Below are positions 43,756-55,529 of a stretch of 64,000 nucleotides of DNA, one piece after another (position 1 is the first letter of the stretch; the number at the start of each line of letters is the position of its first letter). Made by a program: the position numbers and the translations under genes. The DNA is from Tipula vernalis (Eukaryota > Arthropoda > Insecta > Diptera > Tipulidae), in the NCBI GenBank assembly GCA_958295665.1, contig OY282560.1:188142561-188206560 (forward strand), given 5' to 3'. The notes beneath the pieces are model-generated. The model did not search any database. It saw only the letters and a list, made by a program, of their open reading frames with translations, and had not been told where the DNA came from.

Positions 43756-44986
43756 ATGAAAGAACTCTATTCTTGTTTTAAAGAGACTGACCCGAAAATA
43801 CAAATTTCTTTTAGTAAATTTGCATTTCTAAGACCAAAATATTGTATTCTTCTCGGCGCATCTGGAACGCATTCGGTATGCGTATGTACTATTCATCAAA
43901 ATATGAAACTTATGTTAGATGCAATAAGCCTGAAGCAATTGACTCAAAATACAAGTACTCCTCTTTCTAATTATAAAGACTGCTTAGAAAAAGTGGTTTG
44001 TTCTAATCCAACTTCCCATTGTTACATCGACAAGTGTAATAAATGTCCAGGAACTATGTAAGTTATATCTCTAATACGTGAACAATTAGAAGATTCTTCT
44101 ATTTCTGATATAAAATATTCATCGTAGACTGCAACTGATAGAGCAACATTAACCGAACAGACATCGAGTGTTGAAGATTATTTATTTGATCTAGACAATA
44201 AGCTAAATACTCTGAAAGTTCATTCTTACGTAGCAAAGCAGCAGACTCAGTTTATAAATAAAAAAAAAAGAAAATCTTAGCCCACATGAAGTACTTGTAA
44301 TGTTTGATTTCTCAGAAAATTATGCTTATGTGTGTCAGGATTCTTCCCAGGCTTCCCATTTCCAAAAATAACCAATGTACAGTGGTACCTGTGATTTTCT
44401 ATTACAAATTAAATGATGAACTTGAACATCAGAGTATGATTTTTTTGTCTGATAGCCTGAAACAACACTGCAGCTGTATATTCTAATCAAACACTACTGA
44501 TACCAGAAATTATAAAAAAGGTTAAAAGAATTCAAAAAAATTATTATTGTACTGACGGAGCTAAACAACATTTTAAAATAAATTTCAAATAAACAATTTG
44601 ATTAATCAAAAAAAAAGATTTTAATATTGAAGCAGAATGGCATTACACAGCAACTGCACATGGAAAAAGCACGTATGATGGAATAGGTGCTACTTTCAAA
44701 AGGTCAGCCTACAAGGCAAGCCTTACGGCAAAACCGTCTGAGGCAATATTATCTCCCCAAGCACTATTCAACTGGGCAAAAAATCATTTCGATAATATTA
44801 ATATTTTATACTTTGATAAAGAATTTCATGACAAAATGAGGCAAAAATTGAATCGAAGATACATATCTTAATTGCGAGAGTGTTCCTGAGATTTCGAAAA
44901 ACCACGGTTTTATCGTACAGAAAAATGGAATAGTTTTGATTAAAAGATTTTCTAATGATACGAAAGAAAATGCAAATCACTCGTCA
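43756..44986 (+). pseudogene. unclassified possible transposase family, copy 1
   Basis: The opening frame (43,756-44,061) has RPKYCILLGASGTHSVCVC and a Cys-rich CSNPTSHCYIDKCNKCPGT, likely a zinc site. Blocks in other frames follow: VHSYVAKQQ (44,215-44,245), VLVMFDFSENYAYVCQD (44,290-44,345) and EWHYTATAHGKSTYDGIGAT (44,636-44,695). A C-terminal part extends to 44,986. I recognise the pattern as that of an uncharacterised protein family repeated in arthropod and cnidarian genomes, but cannot name it. The spaced Asp residues would fit an RNase H-like DDE enzyme; that is inference. Numerous frameshifts and stops. Confidence 0.6.
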
Positions 44987-44989
44987 CCA

Positions 44990-45260
44990 GAATCAAAGAA
45001 GTAATTCATTATAAAATTTTATTAAAATTTAAAAACACAAAAACAATCACACTACAGACAGATGGACAGAAAGACGAAATTGACTTAAATAAGCTACACG
45101 TTGCAGATAGATGGACAGACAGACAGAATTGACATAGACGAAGTCAGACTCGTGTCGGGTTTACTAGTCCCGCATCGAGCGCCTCCCCAAGTGGTGGATA
45201 GGGGAAAGCCTTAACAATTAAGGTACTGGGAAATGAGATCCCCGGGCGAACCAAAATTAG
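44990..45260 (+). repeat. GACA-type simple repeat and GC-rich repeat scrap
   Basis: GATGGACAGACAGACAGAAT-type simple sequence (45,058-45,130) precedes a GC-richer segment (TCGGGTTTACTAGTCCCGC ... CTCCCCAAGTGGTGGATAGG), which looks like the end of a dispersed retroelement of unknown class. Confidence 0.5.
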
Positions 45261-45479
45261 TAAATGCAGAGATCTAAGAATAATCGATATTCCAATAATC
45301 TATCTAAAATTAACGTTATTTTAAATTTTGTTGAGGGACTATTTCGGTCTAGAATTTTCAAAAAAAATAATTTTTTCTTACATTTTCTGACTCCTTATAG
45401 TTTTATAAATCATCTCCCGAAATAATTTCGAGAAATTCGAATTTTAAGCCGGTTAATTTGAATAAATTCGATGATAAAT

Positions 45480-45720
45480 AAGTAATGTCCGCCATCTTGG
45501 ATCCGCCATCTTGAATTTGAAACCTGAGCTCAAATTCGTTATCAGAGACCTCAAAAACTTCCGTTTACAAAATTTTGTAGAAATCAGCCAATTATGAGAA
45601 AATATTTGTCCACTATTTTGGAACCGCAATCTGGAATTTGAAATTAAGGTCCGCCATTTTGCATCCGCCATTTTGAATTTGAATTATGATATCGGATTCT
45701 TGTTCAGCGGCCCCCAAAAT
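45480..45720 (+). repeat. repeat with CCGCCATCTTGAATTTGAA motif
   Basis: Two degenerate units about 174 bp apart, each containing GGATCCGCCATCTTGAATTTG-like sequence (45,498 and 45,664). Non-coding; class unknown. Confidence 0.55.
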
Positions 45721-45986
45721 ACTTTTAATGAATAATTTGGTCAAAATTATTGAGGAATTATAATTTTTTCGATCATTTTTGACTAAAAATTGGCTTTTTA
45801 TTGCGAGATACCTCACTTTAGATAGTTTTTTTGAGGTTAGAATTTTTTTTTCTTTTTTAAATACCTAACGGTATCAAAAACTAGACTTCTTGACGAATTT
45901 TTTCGTGTGCTCCAAAATTTTTTTTCCCCAAAATTGAAATGGGCAGTGCCATGGGGGTGGCCGATTTTTAAAAGAATTCCCCATAT

Positions 45987-45989
<3 letters not shown>

Positions 45990-46080
<91 letters not shown>
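45990..46080. repeat. (TA)n microsatellite
   Basis: About 80 bp of uninterrupted TA. The IYIYIY-type frames here are artefacts. Confidence 0.95.
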
Positions 46081-46084
<4 letters not shown>

Positions 46085-46149
46085 ACGGGAAAAATTTATT
46101 CATAATTTAACCAAGCTAATACCGCATCATTTTATATCGAAAGAGTAAT

Positions 46150-46893
46150 CAAAATTTCTTAAACAAAAAAAAAGAATCTTTACAAGAAGGGGATCTTCTT
46201 GTACAATGTGATTTCGCGAAAAATTATGCTTTTATCGTACAAGATTCAGTTGCAAGGTTGTCACTGGAATAATGCACAAGCGACCATTCATCCGTTCGTT
46301 ATTTATTACAAGGATCTGAGAGCAGTTCAGTGAAACATGCTACTTTCATTATTATTTCTAATTGTATGGAACACGATAGCATCGCAGTACATCTCTCCAA
46401 AACTAAAATGATTCAATTTATAACAAAAGTAATAACATCGAACATCAAAAAGATTTTCTATATGTCTGACAAAGCTATAACACAATATAAAAATAAAAAT
46501 AATTTAATTAATCTAAGCCATCATGAAGAAGATTTTAACATCGCAGCTTAGTGGCATTTTCATGCTACCAGTCACGGCAAAGGGGCGTGTAATGGTGTTG
46601 GTGGAGCATTTAAAAGAGGTGCATATCGCTACAGTTTCACAAAGGGATAGATTCAAACTCCACAACAGCTATACGAATGGAGTAGATCATGGAAATCAAC
46701 AATGCATTTTGAATATGCAACAAAAGCAGAGTATGATGAAGTCAAATTACACTTGAAAAGTCGTTATCAAAGCGCAATTACTATAAAGGGAACTCACGAT
46801 TATCATTGTTTTATACCTAAGGCAAAAAATAAATTTGTAACTAAATCATTTTCAAATTCTCAATTCGTTAGTGAACATTATATTTCAAATTAA
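46150..46893 (+). pseudogene. unclassified possible transposase family, copy 2
   Basis: Same family as 43,756-44,986 but a different, partly better-preserved copy covering the C-terminal two thirds. It shows LLVQCDFAKNYAFIVQD (46,195-46,245), MSDKAITQYKNKNNLINLSH (46,461-46,520) and EEDFNIAA. A TAG where family members have Trp (46,549) follows, then WHFHATSHGKGACNGVGGAF and QLYEWSRSW, with a stop at 46,891. A frame change occurs near 46,550 and another near 46,730. The N-terminal Cys-rich half is absent. Confidence 0.6.
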
Positions 46894-47554
46894 ATTTATA
46901 AATTTAACCATACATTTTTATTGTTTTTATCCTTATTCTACCGTCTAACCCTTTCGCCAATTTTGCTTTGTTTTTGTTCGACATGGTCGCAAATTACGAA
47001 GAAGCGAAATCAAAAACTTTCTTGAAACGAGAGTCATTCATATTTTACTTATGTACGTTGAGTATTTATTAAGAATGCCTTATGTTTGAATTAGTGTAGT
47101 TTAAAAACCAAAAATAATGCTAGTGCCATATTTGAGTGTGTAAAAGCTAATTAGTTAAGCTTTATTTTGAGGAAAAAAAAAATGGTATATTTAGCTTAAT
47201 ATCTCATTTAATATTTTACCGTTATACATCGGATCAAAAAAATTTAATTTTGATTATAATTTTATAAGAATTTATAATTTCGATATTCACTCTAATTAAC
47301 GCAAACAAAAATTTTAAAATCGATTAATTTTTTAATTCATAAATTTGCCTTTCAAATTTACTCCAAATGGCGTTTTTCACTATTTTTGCAAAACTTTGGG
47401 ACCATCCTGTGGGCAATACACACCCTATATCAAAAAAATAAAAAATATGTTAATTTTATTTTTTTAACTACTACACGTACACCAAAAACTAAACAAATCA
47501 AAAATCATGAAGTTTAGTCACTGCTGCCCAAAAATGAAATTACTCTTATATATA
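46894..47554. other. AT-rich non-coding stretch
   Basis: Nothing recognised. Confidence 0.4.
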
Positions 47555-48205
47555 CAATCCGAACCAAAATTATTTGTACCTGCTAAATTTTTGATGCAAC
47601 GTAACGAAAAAGGCTTTTAAAATTATATAATTAATAAACTTTTTGAAACATTAATTTTAATTCAATAAATTTAATTACCCTGCTTTACATTTCTATCAAA
47701 TTTTTTTTAAAATGTTAGTTCTAGGAGAAGTTACTGTTAATTTTATTTTTGCCAAAATTATTTGTACCCACAAATTTGTTCTCAATATTATTTGTGCAAT
47801 ATGGAAAAAATCAAAATAAAATAGTAAATCAAATAAATTTAAGATTATTTTTTGATAATTAAATAATGATACTGATCACTGATATTTTGTATGCAGATGG
47901 TCAGCTTTAGTTTAACCTCTATAAGATCTAGCAAGTGGTTCACAAATTTGTTGTTAACATCACCTGGAATCTTATCCCGCTCAGTTTTCTATGGGCACCC
48001 TGCTACAAATTTTTGGCATTTTTAGATCATGAATATCTCACACTTTAATTTAAACCTCCGCAAGTTTAAATCGAAAACCTGCCCTGGCCAAGACAAATAA
48101 TTATATTAAAGATTTTTGATAATTTCGTGGCAATGACTCTTATTATGTACCGGAACATTATTGTGCTAAAGAGCAAAATGAAGACTAACTAGTTTATAAT
48201 CAACC
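47555..48205 (-). mobile_element. Tc1-like element remnant, minus-strand copy
   Basis: The minus strand has a decayed Tc1-type transposase 3' half: NNVPVHNKSHCHEIIKN (48,120-48,180; the DNAPxH block), LSWPGQ then DLNLRRFKLKCEIF (48,040-48,110; the WPGQSPDLNPIENLW block), and residual C-terminal text. The non-coding end from 47,555 contains CAAAATTATTTGTACC twice. An inverted relative lies at 48,540-48,660 plus 53,483-53,848. Confidence 0.7.
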
Positions 48206-48209
48206 AGGA

Positions 48210-48660
48210 ATGTTACTTTATGAAATAAAACGAAATTGAACTATGGCATTGAACAGTTATAGTTTATAGGGCGTACAGACAATTGGAATATGATCTACGG
48301 TCAGAAAATGAAACGTGGGCATCATAAGATAAGCCCTTTGATCTACGGAGAACTGTTTTATGTCCAAATAAGTACACTTTTGTCATAATTTGATAATACT
48401 GGAAATATTTTTATTATTACATAAACATCGAGCATCAATTAGTGTGGATACTGCCTCGCTTAGTTTTCCCTCGGGAGCAAATAAAAGGTTACACAGCTTT
48501 ACAAACTGAACTATTGAAGAAGAATGTTCTATTTTGGTTTATTTGATTAAGTAACACTGGTTGATGATAAGCTAGTCAGTTCTTAATTTGCTCTTCAGTA
48601 CAATAATGCTCCGATACATAAGAAAAGTCATTGCCACGAAATTATACAAAAATTTTGAAT
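48210..48660 (+). mobile_element. Tc1-like element remnant, plus-strand copy (5' part)
   Basis: Plus-strand counterpart of the neighbouring minus copy. NNAPIHKKSHCHEIIQK at 48,601-48,652 is the DNAPxH region of the transposase. It stops abruptly near 48,660 and resumes at 53,483 with LSWPGQ, so the LINE between them inserted into this copy. Confidence 0.65.
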
Positions 48661-48856
48661 CTAAAGATTTTCTAAACTATGATAAATAAATTGAATCGCA
48701 ATAGCACGGTTCATATTTTGTTCTGTCTGAAAATTTTATTTTTCATTTAATATAAATTTATTAATTACAACAAGATTTAATAGTAATAAGGCTTTGTTAA
48801 TTGTGGTTTGTGTTCTACGTAAATTGAAATAGTGAGCTGGTACAGAAATCATCGTC

Positions 48857-49835
48857 ATGAAAATGTCGTCATGTAATATGTGCTCTACAAACATCACAAA
48901 GGCGAAATTCCCTGGCATAAATTGTGCCGGTCCATGCAAGAAATTATTTCACATCAGGTGTGCCCAGATTTCCGATGATCTCATGCTACGCATTAAAAAT
49001 CGTTCCGAAAGCTGGTTGTGTTTAAAGTGCCGTGATACCTCAAACCAGTCAATTATTGAGGGTGAGGATGATGTTTCCGATGCTAATATTGTTCTTCCAA
49101 GTTTATCTGATATCATGGTCCAGCTAAAATGCATGGATAGGAAACTTTCAGCTCTTGAAGCGTTGAAAGCCATGGTAACGTCACTGGTATCTGAAAACAA
49201 AGAACTGAAAACCAGAGTTGACAAACTAGAATCACAACTACTAAGCAACACCACAAAACTAAATCTTCTTGAAGCTGAAAACGATAAACCCAACCAACAG
49301 CAGAATGCTAGCAGCATAACAATAACAGGCCTTCCCATCAATCATGGCGATATTCGTGGTGTAATCATTATTACAATTAAGAAACTTGGAGTGGAAATCA
49401 ACACTGATGACATAGTATCAATTGGGAAAACAAAAATCAAATACAAATCTGGAACCAGGAAGTAAGAACAACATGTCAAAGCCAGTTTTAAAAAGTTTTT
49501 TTATTGTTAAACTTAAAACTGTGGAACTAAAAAACAATATATTGGCACAAACAAAAAAACACAAAACACTATCCTGTAAAGATCTTGATGTTAGTTTGCC
49601 AGTGAACCACCCGATGCAACGTATATTTGTCATGCACTACTTGACACCGTTCCAAAGCAAGCTATATCATGAAGCTAAAAACATAAAATTGAAGTACAAT
49701 TACAAATTTTTATGGTGCAAAAATGGTCAAATTTACTTACGGAATTCCGAGGGATCAAATGCTCATCGAATACAATCATTTAGTGATATTTTTCGGGTTG
49801 CAAGTAGTCATCATCCAATTGAAAATGCTGATTAG
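48857..49835 (+). pseudogene. LINE ORF1: PHD finger, coiled coil, Baculo_FP-like domain
   Basis: ATG at 48,857. Residues ~5-58 form a PHD-type zinc finger (CNMC, CAGPCKKLFHIRC, WLCLKC). Residues ~80-150 form a coiled coil (ALEALKAMVTSLVSENKELK). A C-terminal domain starting SITITGLPINHGD resembles the FP-type domain found behind PHD fingers in insect LINE ORF1 proteins. The first frame ends at 49,462; a frameshift near 49,440 moves the continuation (PVLKSFFIVKLKTVELKNN; IKLKYNYKFLWCKNGQIYL; SEGSNAHRI) to the next frame, ending at 49,835. The role would be RNA binding and chaperone activity for the LINE. Confidence 0.8.
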
Positions 49836-50313
49836 AATATCGTTATCGATTCTAAAATTAGGGAAAATGACAGTCAAGAAATCATCCTGGATTCTTATGC
49901 TTTTAAATTGTTAAGTATAATAATTTATTTGCCTGTACAAGCTCAATTTTTATCTTTTATTGTGATTTTGTTCCATTTTATTTCGATTCCACCACTTTTA
50001 TTGTTTATTTACATTACTTTTACAGTTTCAATTTTGATTATTATTTTGTGTTTAGTTTCCGTAACGTTGGCAACATTGAATATTAATGCATTGCATGTAA
50101 AGCACAATAGAAATTATTTTTTAGCGCTTTACTCGTTTTTTATTTTTTCTAAAACTATTTCTAATCTTTATGTCTACATTAAGTATCCTATTATTAAACG
50201 TACTAATATACTATATTTAACAGGTTATTTTACGATTATTACTGAAATTTTAATTATTTTCGCTCTTTTTATCATTTTCATTGTATGTAAAATATTATTG
50301 ATTCGCATTCGTT
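49836..50313 (+). other. T-rich inter-ORF spacer of the LINE
   Basis: About 480 bp of T-rich sequence between ORF1 and ORF2. A 137-codon hydrophobic frame crosses it and overlaps the ORF2 start by 8 nt, but it has no ATG. Confidence 0.6.
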
Positions 50314-53180
50314 ATGAGTAGTGAATATAGTATATTACACCAAAATATTCGAAGTTTAAGAGCAAATTTTGATATATTTAGTACGTTTATAGCCAGTCTA
50401 AAAACTCAACATGATTTGATTTTTGTTTCTGAAATCTGGATTTATTCGCACGAAATTACAGAATTCAATTTGCCGAATTACAATTTTAAAGCTTGCTGTA
50501 ATGATAATTACCGCGCCGGTGGAGTTGGTGTATTTATTAATAAAAAGTATACATTTGTAACATGTTATATTAGTAATTGGAGTTCAGCTGATGTCCTTAG
50601 TTTAAACATTCAGTTAGATAAAATTTTTTTGGACTTTTCTATGTTTTTACCGTTTTTGTAATAGCGATCTTAATGTTTTTTGTAATGATTTGGATAATTT
50701 GCTGGATACAATTAACAACAATAATAATATAGTTATCTTAGGTGATCTTAATATCAATATATTAGACAACGTAAGTAGTTTCAACTACCAAACAATGCTT
50801 GCATCATTTGGATTCCTCAGTGTCTCTAACAATCCAACTAGGAAACTATCATGTCTAGATCATGTATTTGTGAAATCCAATAATACTTACAATTTTAGTA
50901 TTGATAACTTACCTATTCATTTTTCGGATCATAATTTAATTACACTTAATATTTTTGCATCATCGAAAAGACCTGTTGCATGTTATGCGGAAAGTATTTC
51001 TAAAGTAAATTATGACAAACTTAGAGATCGTCTCCTAGTGGAAAACTGGAACCTTGTTTATTGTGAAAAGGATTGCAATACAGCATTCAACATTTTCTTA
51101 AAAATTCTCAATTATCATATTGATTTTTCCAAAGACACAATTACAAATCGCAATAATAAGAAGTTAAAGCCCTGGATGAATTCTTACCTTTTATGTCAAA
51201 TTAATAAACTAAAACATTTTTCAAAAAAACTAAGAAAATATCCTAATAGCGCTCGGTTAAAAAATTATGTTCAAAAACTTTCTAAACGCGTAAATATTAA
51301 TGTTAAACGGGTTAAAAGATTATATTATAAAAATAAATTTGAATTAATTGGAAATAATCCTAAGCTTATGTGGAAGGAAATTGACGATATTTTGGGTAGA
51401 GGTACATATAAAAACCAGATAACGCATATTTATAAAAATCAATCTAATACTCTACTTACTGATAATCAAAATATATGTAATGAGTTTAATAATTTTTTTA
51501 TAAATGTATCTTCAGAGCCAACTTCTGAAATTATTCTTAATAGTACTAATAACAGTGAAGAGCAAAAACGGTTTATTCTTGGAAACCGAGAAAATTATGG
51601 TACTTCTTGCTATTTTGAGGAAATCAATTCTTTAGAGATTCTATCTGAAATTCAGAAGTTAAAAAACAAACACTCTAAAGGATACGATGGAGTAGATAAT
51701 GTAGTTGTTAAAAACTGTGCTTGGTATTTGGTTGACATATTAAGGTTTTTATTTAATCTCAGCTTAAAGAGTGGAATTTTTCCAGTCGCTTTGAAAATAG
51801 CTGTTGTTATTCCGATTTTGAAAAAGGGTGATGCTCTGCATATGAATAATTACAGACCAATCTCCTTATTGAGTACATTTTCCTAATTATTTGAGAAATT
51901 AATTAAACGACGATTGATCTCATACCTTGGTAAAATTGAATTTTTTAATGATCACCAATTTGGATTTACAGCTGGAAAATCTACGGAGGAAGCTCTCTTA
52001 GATTTTTTGAGTAATATTTATCTAGCCATTAACAACTCTCAAAAATGCTCCGCCGTATTTATGGATATTTCAAAAGCTTTTGATACTGTTAACCATGGCA
52101 TACTCATTACAAAATTGTCAAGTATTGGAGTTAGAGCAGAGGTATGGTGTTGGATTGGTTTATCAGTTACCTTCGTAATCGTAGCCAAATTGTTAAAGTT
52201 AATAACGCAAACAGTCTTCCAGGTAATTTGAGATGTGGTGTTCCTCAAGGCTCAGTTTTGGGACCTTTGTTATTTTTAATTTATTTTAATTCCGTTTTTG
52301 AAATAAATCTCACTGGCTGTGCTACAGCGTTCGCAGATGATTTGGCTTTAACATATGCGTCTAATAATTACCTAAAAATTAAACAATTTATTGAAATTGA
52401 CTTACACATTTTAAGTAAATGGTTTTTCTATCACCGACTAGTTGCGAGTGACAAATCTAGAGTTTTGCATTTTAGACGACCTGACACAACAGTTGATCAA
52501 AACTTTTTCAAGTATCATGTATACTCATGCGATAAGAATTCATGTTTTGGTCAGTGTTTTGATTTACCCTGGTAAACGAGTTTAAATACTTAGGTGTAAA
52601 AATTGACTCACGGCTAAATTGGTCCTCCCACCTAACTAATATCAGGAAAATTGTTATTACTGCGGTGCATAAATTTTATAATCTTCGACCTTTATGTCCA
52701 TCTTATATTTTAAGAAGGTTATATCATGCTCTTGTGGAATCCATTATGATGTATGGGATAACTAGTTGGGGTGGAATTTACTTTGCCAATATTGTTGATC
52801 TTTTTATAGCGCAAAAAAGAATTGTGAAATTAATTTACGCTCGTCCGAAAACTACACCCACAATTCTGCTTTTCCGTGAGCTGAATTTGTTGCCACTGAG
52901 GTATCTATATGTATTTAAAGTATTGAAAATGTTTTTTGTTCGCAGCAATAGTTATCATAATCGAATAAATCATGCGCATAATATGAGAAATCCAAACAAT
53001 TTTATCGGTCTTCGTTGTAATAATGAAAAGTTTAGGAGATTTTATCTATATATGGCACCGTTTTGGTTCCATCTTTTACCTAACCACGTGAAAATACTTC
53101 CATCTATGCAGAAACACAAATTTAACAGAGAAATTCGGACTTGGCTGCTTGGCATGGATAATATTGAGCGATATTTTTAG
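50314..53180 (+). pseudogene. LINE ORF2: AP endonuclease and reverse transcriptase
   Basis: ATG at 50,314. Endonuclease motifs: SILHQNIRSLRANFD, FVSEIWI (catalytic Glu), GGVGVFI, ILGDLNINILD, SDHNLITL. RT motifs: HSKGYDGVDNVV, NYRPISLLSTFS, HQFGFTAGKSTEEALL, VFMDISKAFDTVNH (catalytic Asp), CGVPQGSVLGPLLFLIY, TAFADDLAL (52,325-52,350), KYLGVKIDSRLNW. C-terminal text (RRLYHALVESIMMYGITSWG ... RTWLLGMDNIERYF) follows. Breaks: frame change near 50,660, TAA at 51,884, frame changes near 52,140 and 52,570. Catalytic motifs are intact, so decay is limited. Confidence 0.85.
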
Positions 53181-53446
53181 CATTAGAATTGAAGTATGCT
53201 ATATTCCAATGTGTCTTCGTGTAAAAAATGTATATAATGTAATAATAACTGAGCTTGTATATTGTAGAAAATTATTATTATTTTATACTGATATCCAAAG
53301 AATATTATATTAATTTTATTAATAGTTTGTTTTTAATTGCTCCACTACAGACGTAATGTCTAAAGGAGCTTTACTCTATTTCAAATTTTTAAATTGTTTT
53401 GCTTGTAATTAGCTTTCATTATGTATATATTTTATTTGAAATAAAG

Positions 53447-53480
<34 letters not shown>
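53447..53480 (+). repeat. (TAA)n tail of the LINE
   Basis: About 11 TAA units directly follow the LINE 3' UTR and end at the Tc1-like sequence, marking the LINE 3' terminus. Confidence 0.88.
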
Positions 53481-53482
<2 letters not shown>

Positions 53483-53484
<2 letters not shown>

Positions 53485-53848
53485 TATTTGTCTTGGCCAG
53501 GGCAGGGTTGCGATTTAAACTTGCGGAGGTTTAAATTAAAGTGTAAGATATTCATGATCTAAAAATACGAAAAATTTGTAGCTCTTATAGAGGCTAAACT
53601 AAAACTGGCCATCTGCATACAATATATGAGTGACTATATCATTATTTAATTAGCAAAAAATAATCTTAAATTTATTTAATTTACTATTTTATTTTGATTT
53701 TTTCCATATTGCACAAATAATATTGAGGACAAATTTGTGGGTACAAATAATTTTGGCAAAAATAAAATTAACAGTAACTTCTACTAGAACTAACATTTTA
53801 AAAAAATTTTGATAGAAAGGTAAAGCAGGGTAATTAAATTTATTTATT
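53483..53848 (+). mobile_element. Tc1-like element remnant, plus-strand copy (3' part)
   Basis: Resumes the plus-strand Tc1 copy after the LINE (LSWPGQ, DLNLRRFKLKCKIFMI), then the same non-coding end as 47,640-48,110 in inverted orientation (GGGTACAAATAATTTTGGCA). It stops where the BEL remnant begins. Confidence 0.7.
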
Positions 53849-53852
53849 ATTT

Positions 53853-55290
53853 TTATCTCTCTCCGCGTTGAAAAAATTTATCTTTCAACTGATGTTCCAA
53901 GTCATCCATAAACAGAGGACATAATTTGGCCATCGAATGTTTAATTTTACCCTGCATGGTCCTCAAAGTGGCTACCCTTACGTATCCATCAGCTCCCGGT
54001 TGAATAACGATGATGCGACCTAGTTTCCATTTAAGAGGTAGTAACTCTTCATCCTTTATAACCACCAAATCATTGATTGCGACATTTTCGGAAGCTTTAG
54101 ACCATTTACGATGGTTTCCAAAAATTTTGATGCAATTGCTGTTGAATAAGCCAACGCTTCCGTATTGAAATCTTCTAATATTCTATATTGGGCTCGACAA
54201 TGGAAGTGAGCGGTCTGTTTATCAAAAAAATGGCCGGGTGTTAGCGGTTGTAGGTCTGCTTGATCCGAAGAGAACGGAGTGATTGGTCTGGAATTCAAGA
54301 CAGCCTCTACTTGTTTCACGAGCGTGCTAAGCTCTTTGTATTTGAGCGCTGCATTTGCCATTACCTTTCGAAGGTGATTTTTAGCTGATTTAACGACTGC
54401 CTCGTAGATACTACCAAAGTGAGGTACGCTCGGTGGTGCGAAATGCCATTCAATTTGGTCTGAAGAGCAGAAATTTTTCATCTCATCGCTGTGTTGTTGC
54501 GATTGAAATAGTTGATATAAAAGTTGCAATTCATATAGTTAGGCCCCTACAAAATGAACGGCTTTAACCGCGAAACAAACCAATACAGCGATGTATGTTT
54601 TTGAAGGTCCCTTCCATCGTATTCGGTGATGCACGTAAATTGGTCCACAGTAGTCCAAGCCAGTTTTATAAAATGGAGGTGCAACCATTATACGTTCATA
54701 CGGTAGGCTACCCATTAATTGCGAAAATTCTCGTGGATGGATTTGTGAACATCTTATGCAATTCTGATACACCCTTTGTGCAAGACGTTTCCCATTTATT
54801 GGCCAGAATTGTTGCCTTACTGCTGCCAATAGTGCTTGAGGGAGGGAGACGGAGGAAATGCTTCCAAGAATATGACAAGGAGGCGTAATAAAGGTGGCCT
54901 CCTACTCGAATCAAATTATTATCATCTAGAAAGACTGAAAGTGAGTTTAGATGGCAATTTCGAGTCAGAGGTTTTTTGTAGAATTAATTTCTCTCTTGAG
55001 TAAATCTGGAAATCTGAATAATCTTCATTGTTCACTGGTTGCCAACGCTTGATTCTTTCTTGCTTTTCCATGTTTAAGATTGTGGATGAATCCCACCACA
55101 TAGGCTATGATATGGATGCTCATCGCGCGAAGAAACGATTGGTCAGAGAACCATATTATCGATTTGATAGCAGAAAATCTATACATAATACTCAGCCCCA
55201 AGCAAATCTCAAATAAGCTTACTTCCGATACCAACGATGTAATATGATGCAACTCAACGTCAAAATTACAAACTTTAATAATCTCTATCA
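53853..55290 (-). pseudogene. BEL/Pao integrase remnant
   Basis: Minus strand, N to C: an RNase H-integrase linker (LDDNNLIRVGGHLYYASLSY near 54,900), integrase zinc domain (NCIRCSQIHPREFSQLMGSL), catalytic Asp in TGLDYCGPIYVHH (54,640-54,680), and the last catalytic Glu in HFGSIYEAVVKSAKNHL (54,370-54,420). The end is LNSRPITPFSSDQADLQPLT, then the C-terminal domain VVIKDEELLPLKW, IQPGADGYVRVATLR, to 53,853. The SDNGTNF block with the second Asp is missing (gap near 54,530). Several frame changes. No LTR attached. Confidence 0.85.
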
Positions 55291-55529
55291 AGAATGTGTA
55301 GAAAATTAAACTTTATTAAAAAATATATATGTATAAGTTAGAAAATAGGGCCGCCTGGCCTCGATTGTGTAAGCAATTTGCATTAAACGAGTTTCATTAA
55401 TTTCGAAATAACACCAAAACTCGATTGTATAAGGTATTTCGTGTTCTGCGTAATGCAATAACTCTTGCTGTAAAAGTGAGTTGCCTGTAGATTTTAATTA
55501 TTCTGTGAAATTATTTTTTACAAAACGAC

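Larger units (their letters stand above)
48661..53482 (+). mobile_element. 4.8-kb LINE (AP-endonuclease type) with TAA-repeat tail
   Basis: Two-ORF non-LTR retrotransposon: 5' UTR (about 48,661-48,856), ORF1 (48,857-49,835), a T-rich spacer, ORF2 (50,314-53,180), a 3' UTR and a (TAA)n tail at 53,447-53,480. It interrupts a Tc1-like copy. The RT motifs fit the CR1/Jockey group, clade not decided. It looks near full length but has a few frameshifts and stops. Confidence 0.88.

Noticed and set aside
45907..46110. Open frames with IYIYIY repeats (also at 63,062-63,277)
   Set aside because: Direct translation of (TA)n microsatellites.
49908..50321. 137-codon, strongly hydrophobic frame overlapping the LINE ORF2 start; looked like a membrane protein
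   Set aside because: It has no ATG at all (opens at TTG), and the sequence is T-rich, which by itself yields Phe/Leu/Ile codons. Treated as spacer.
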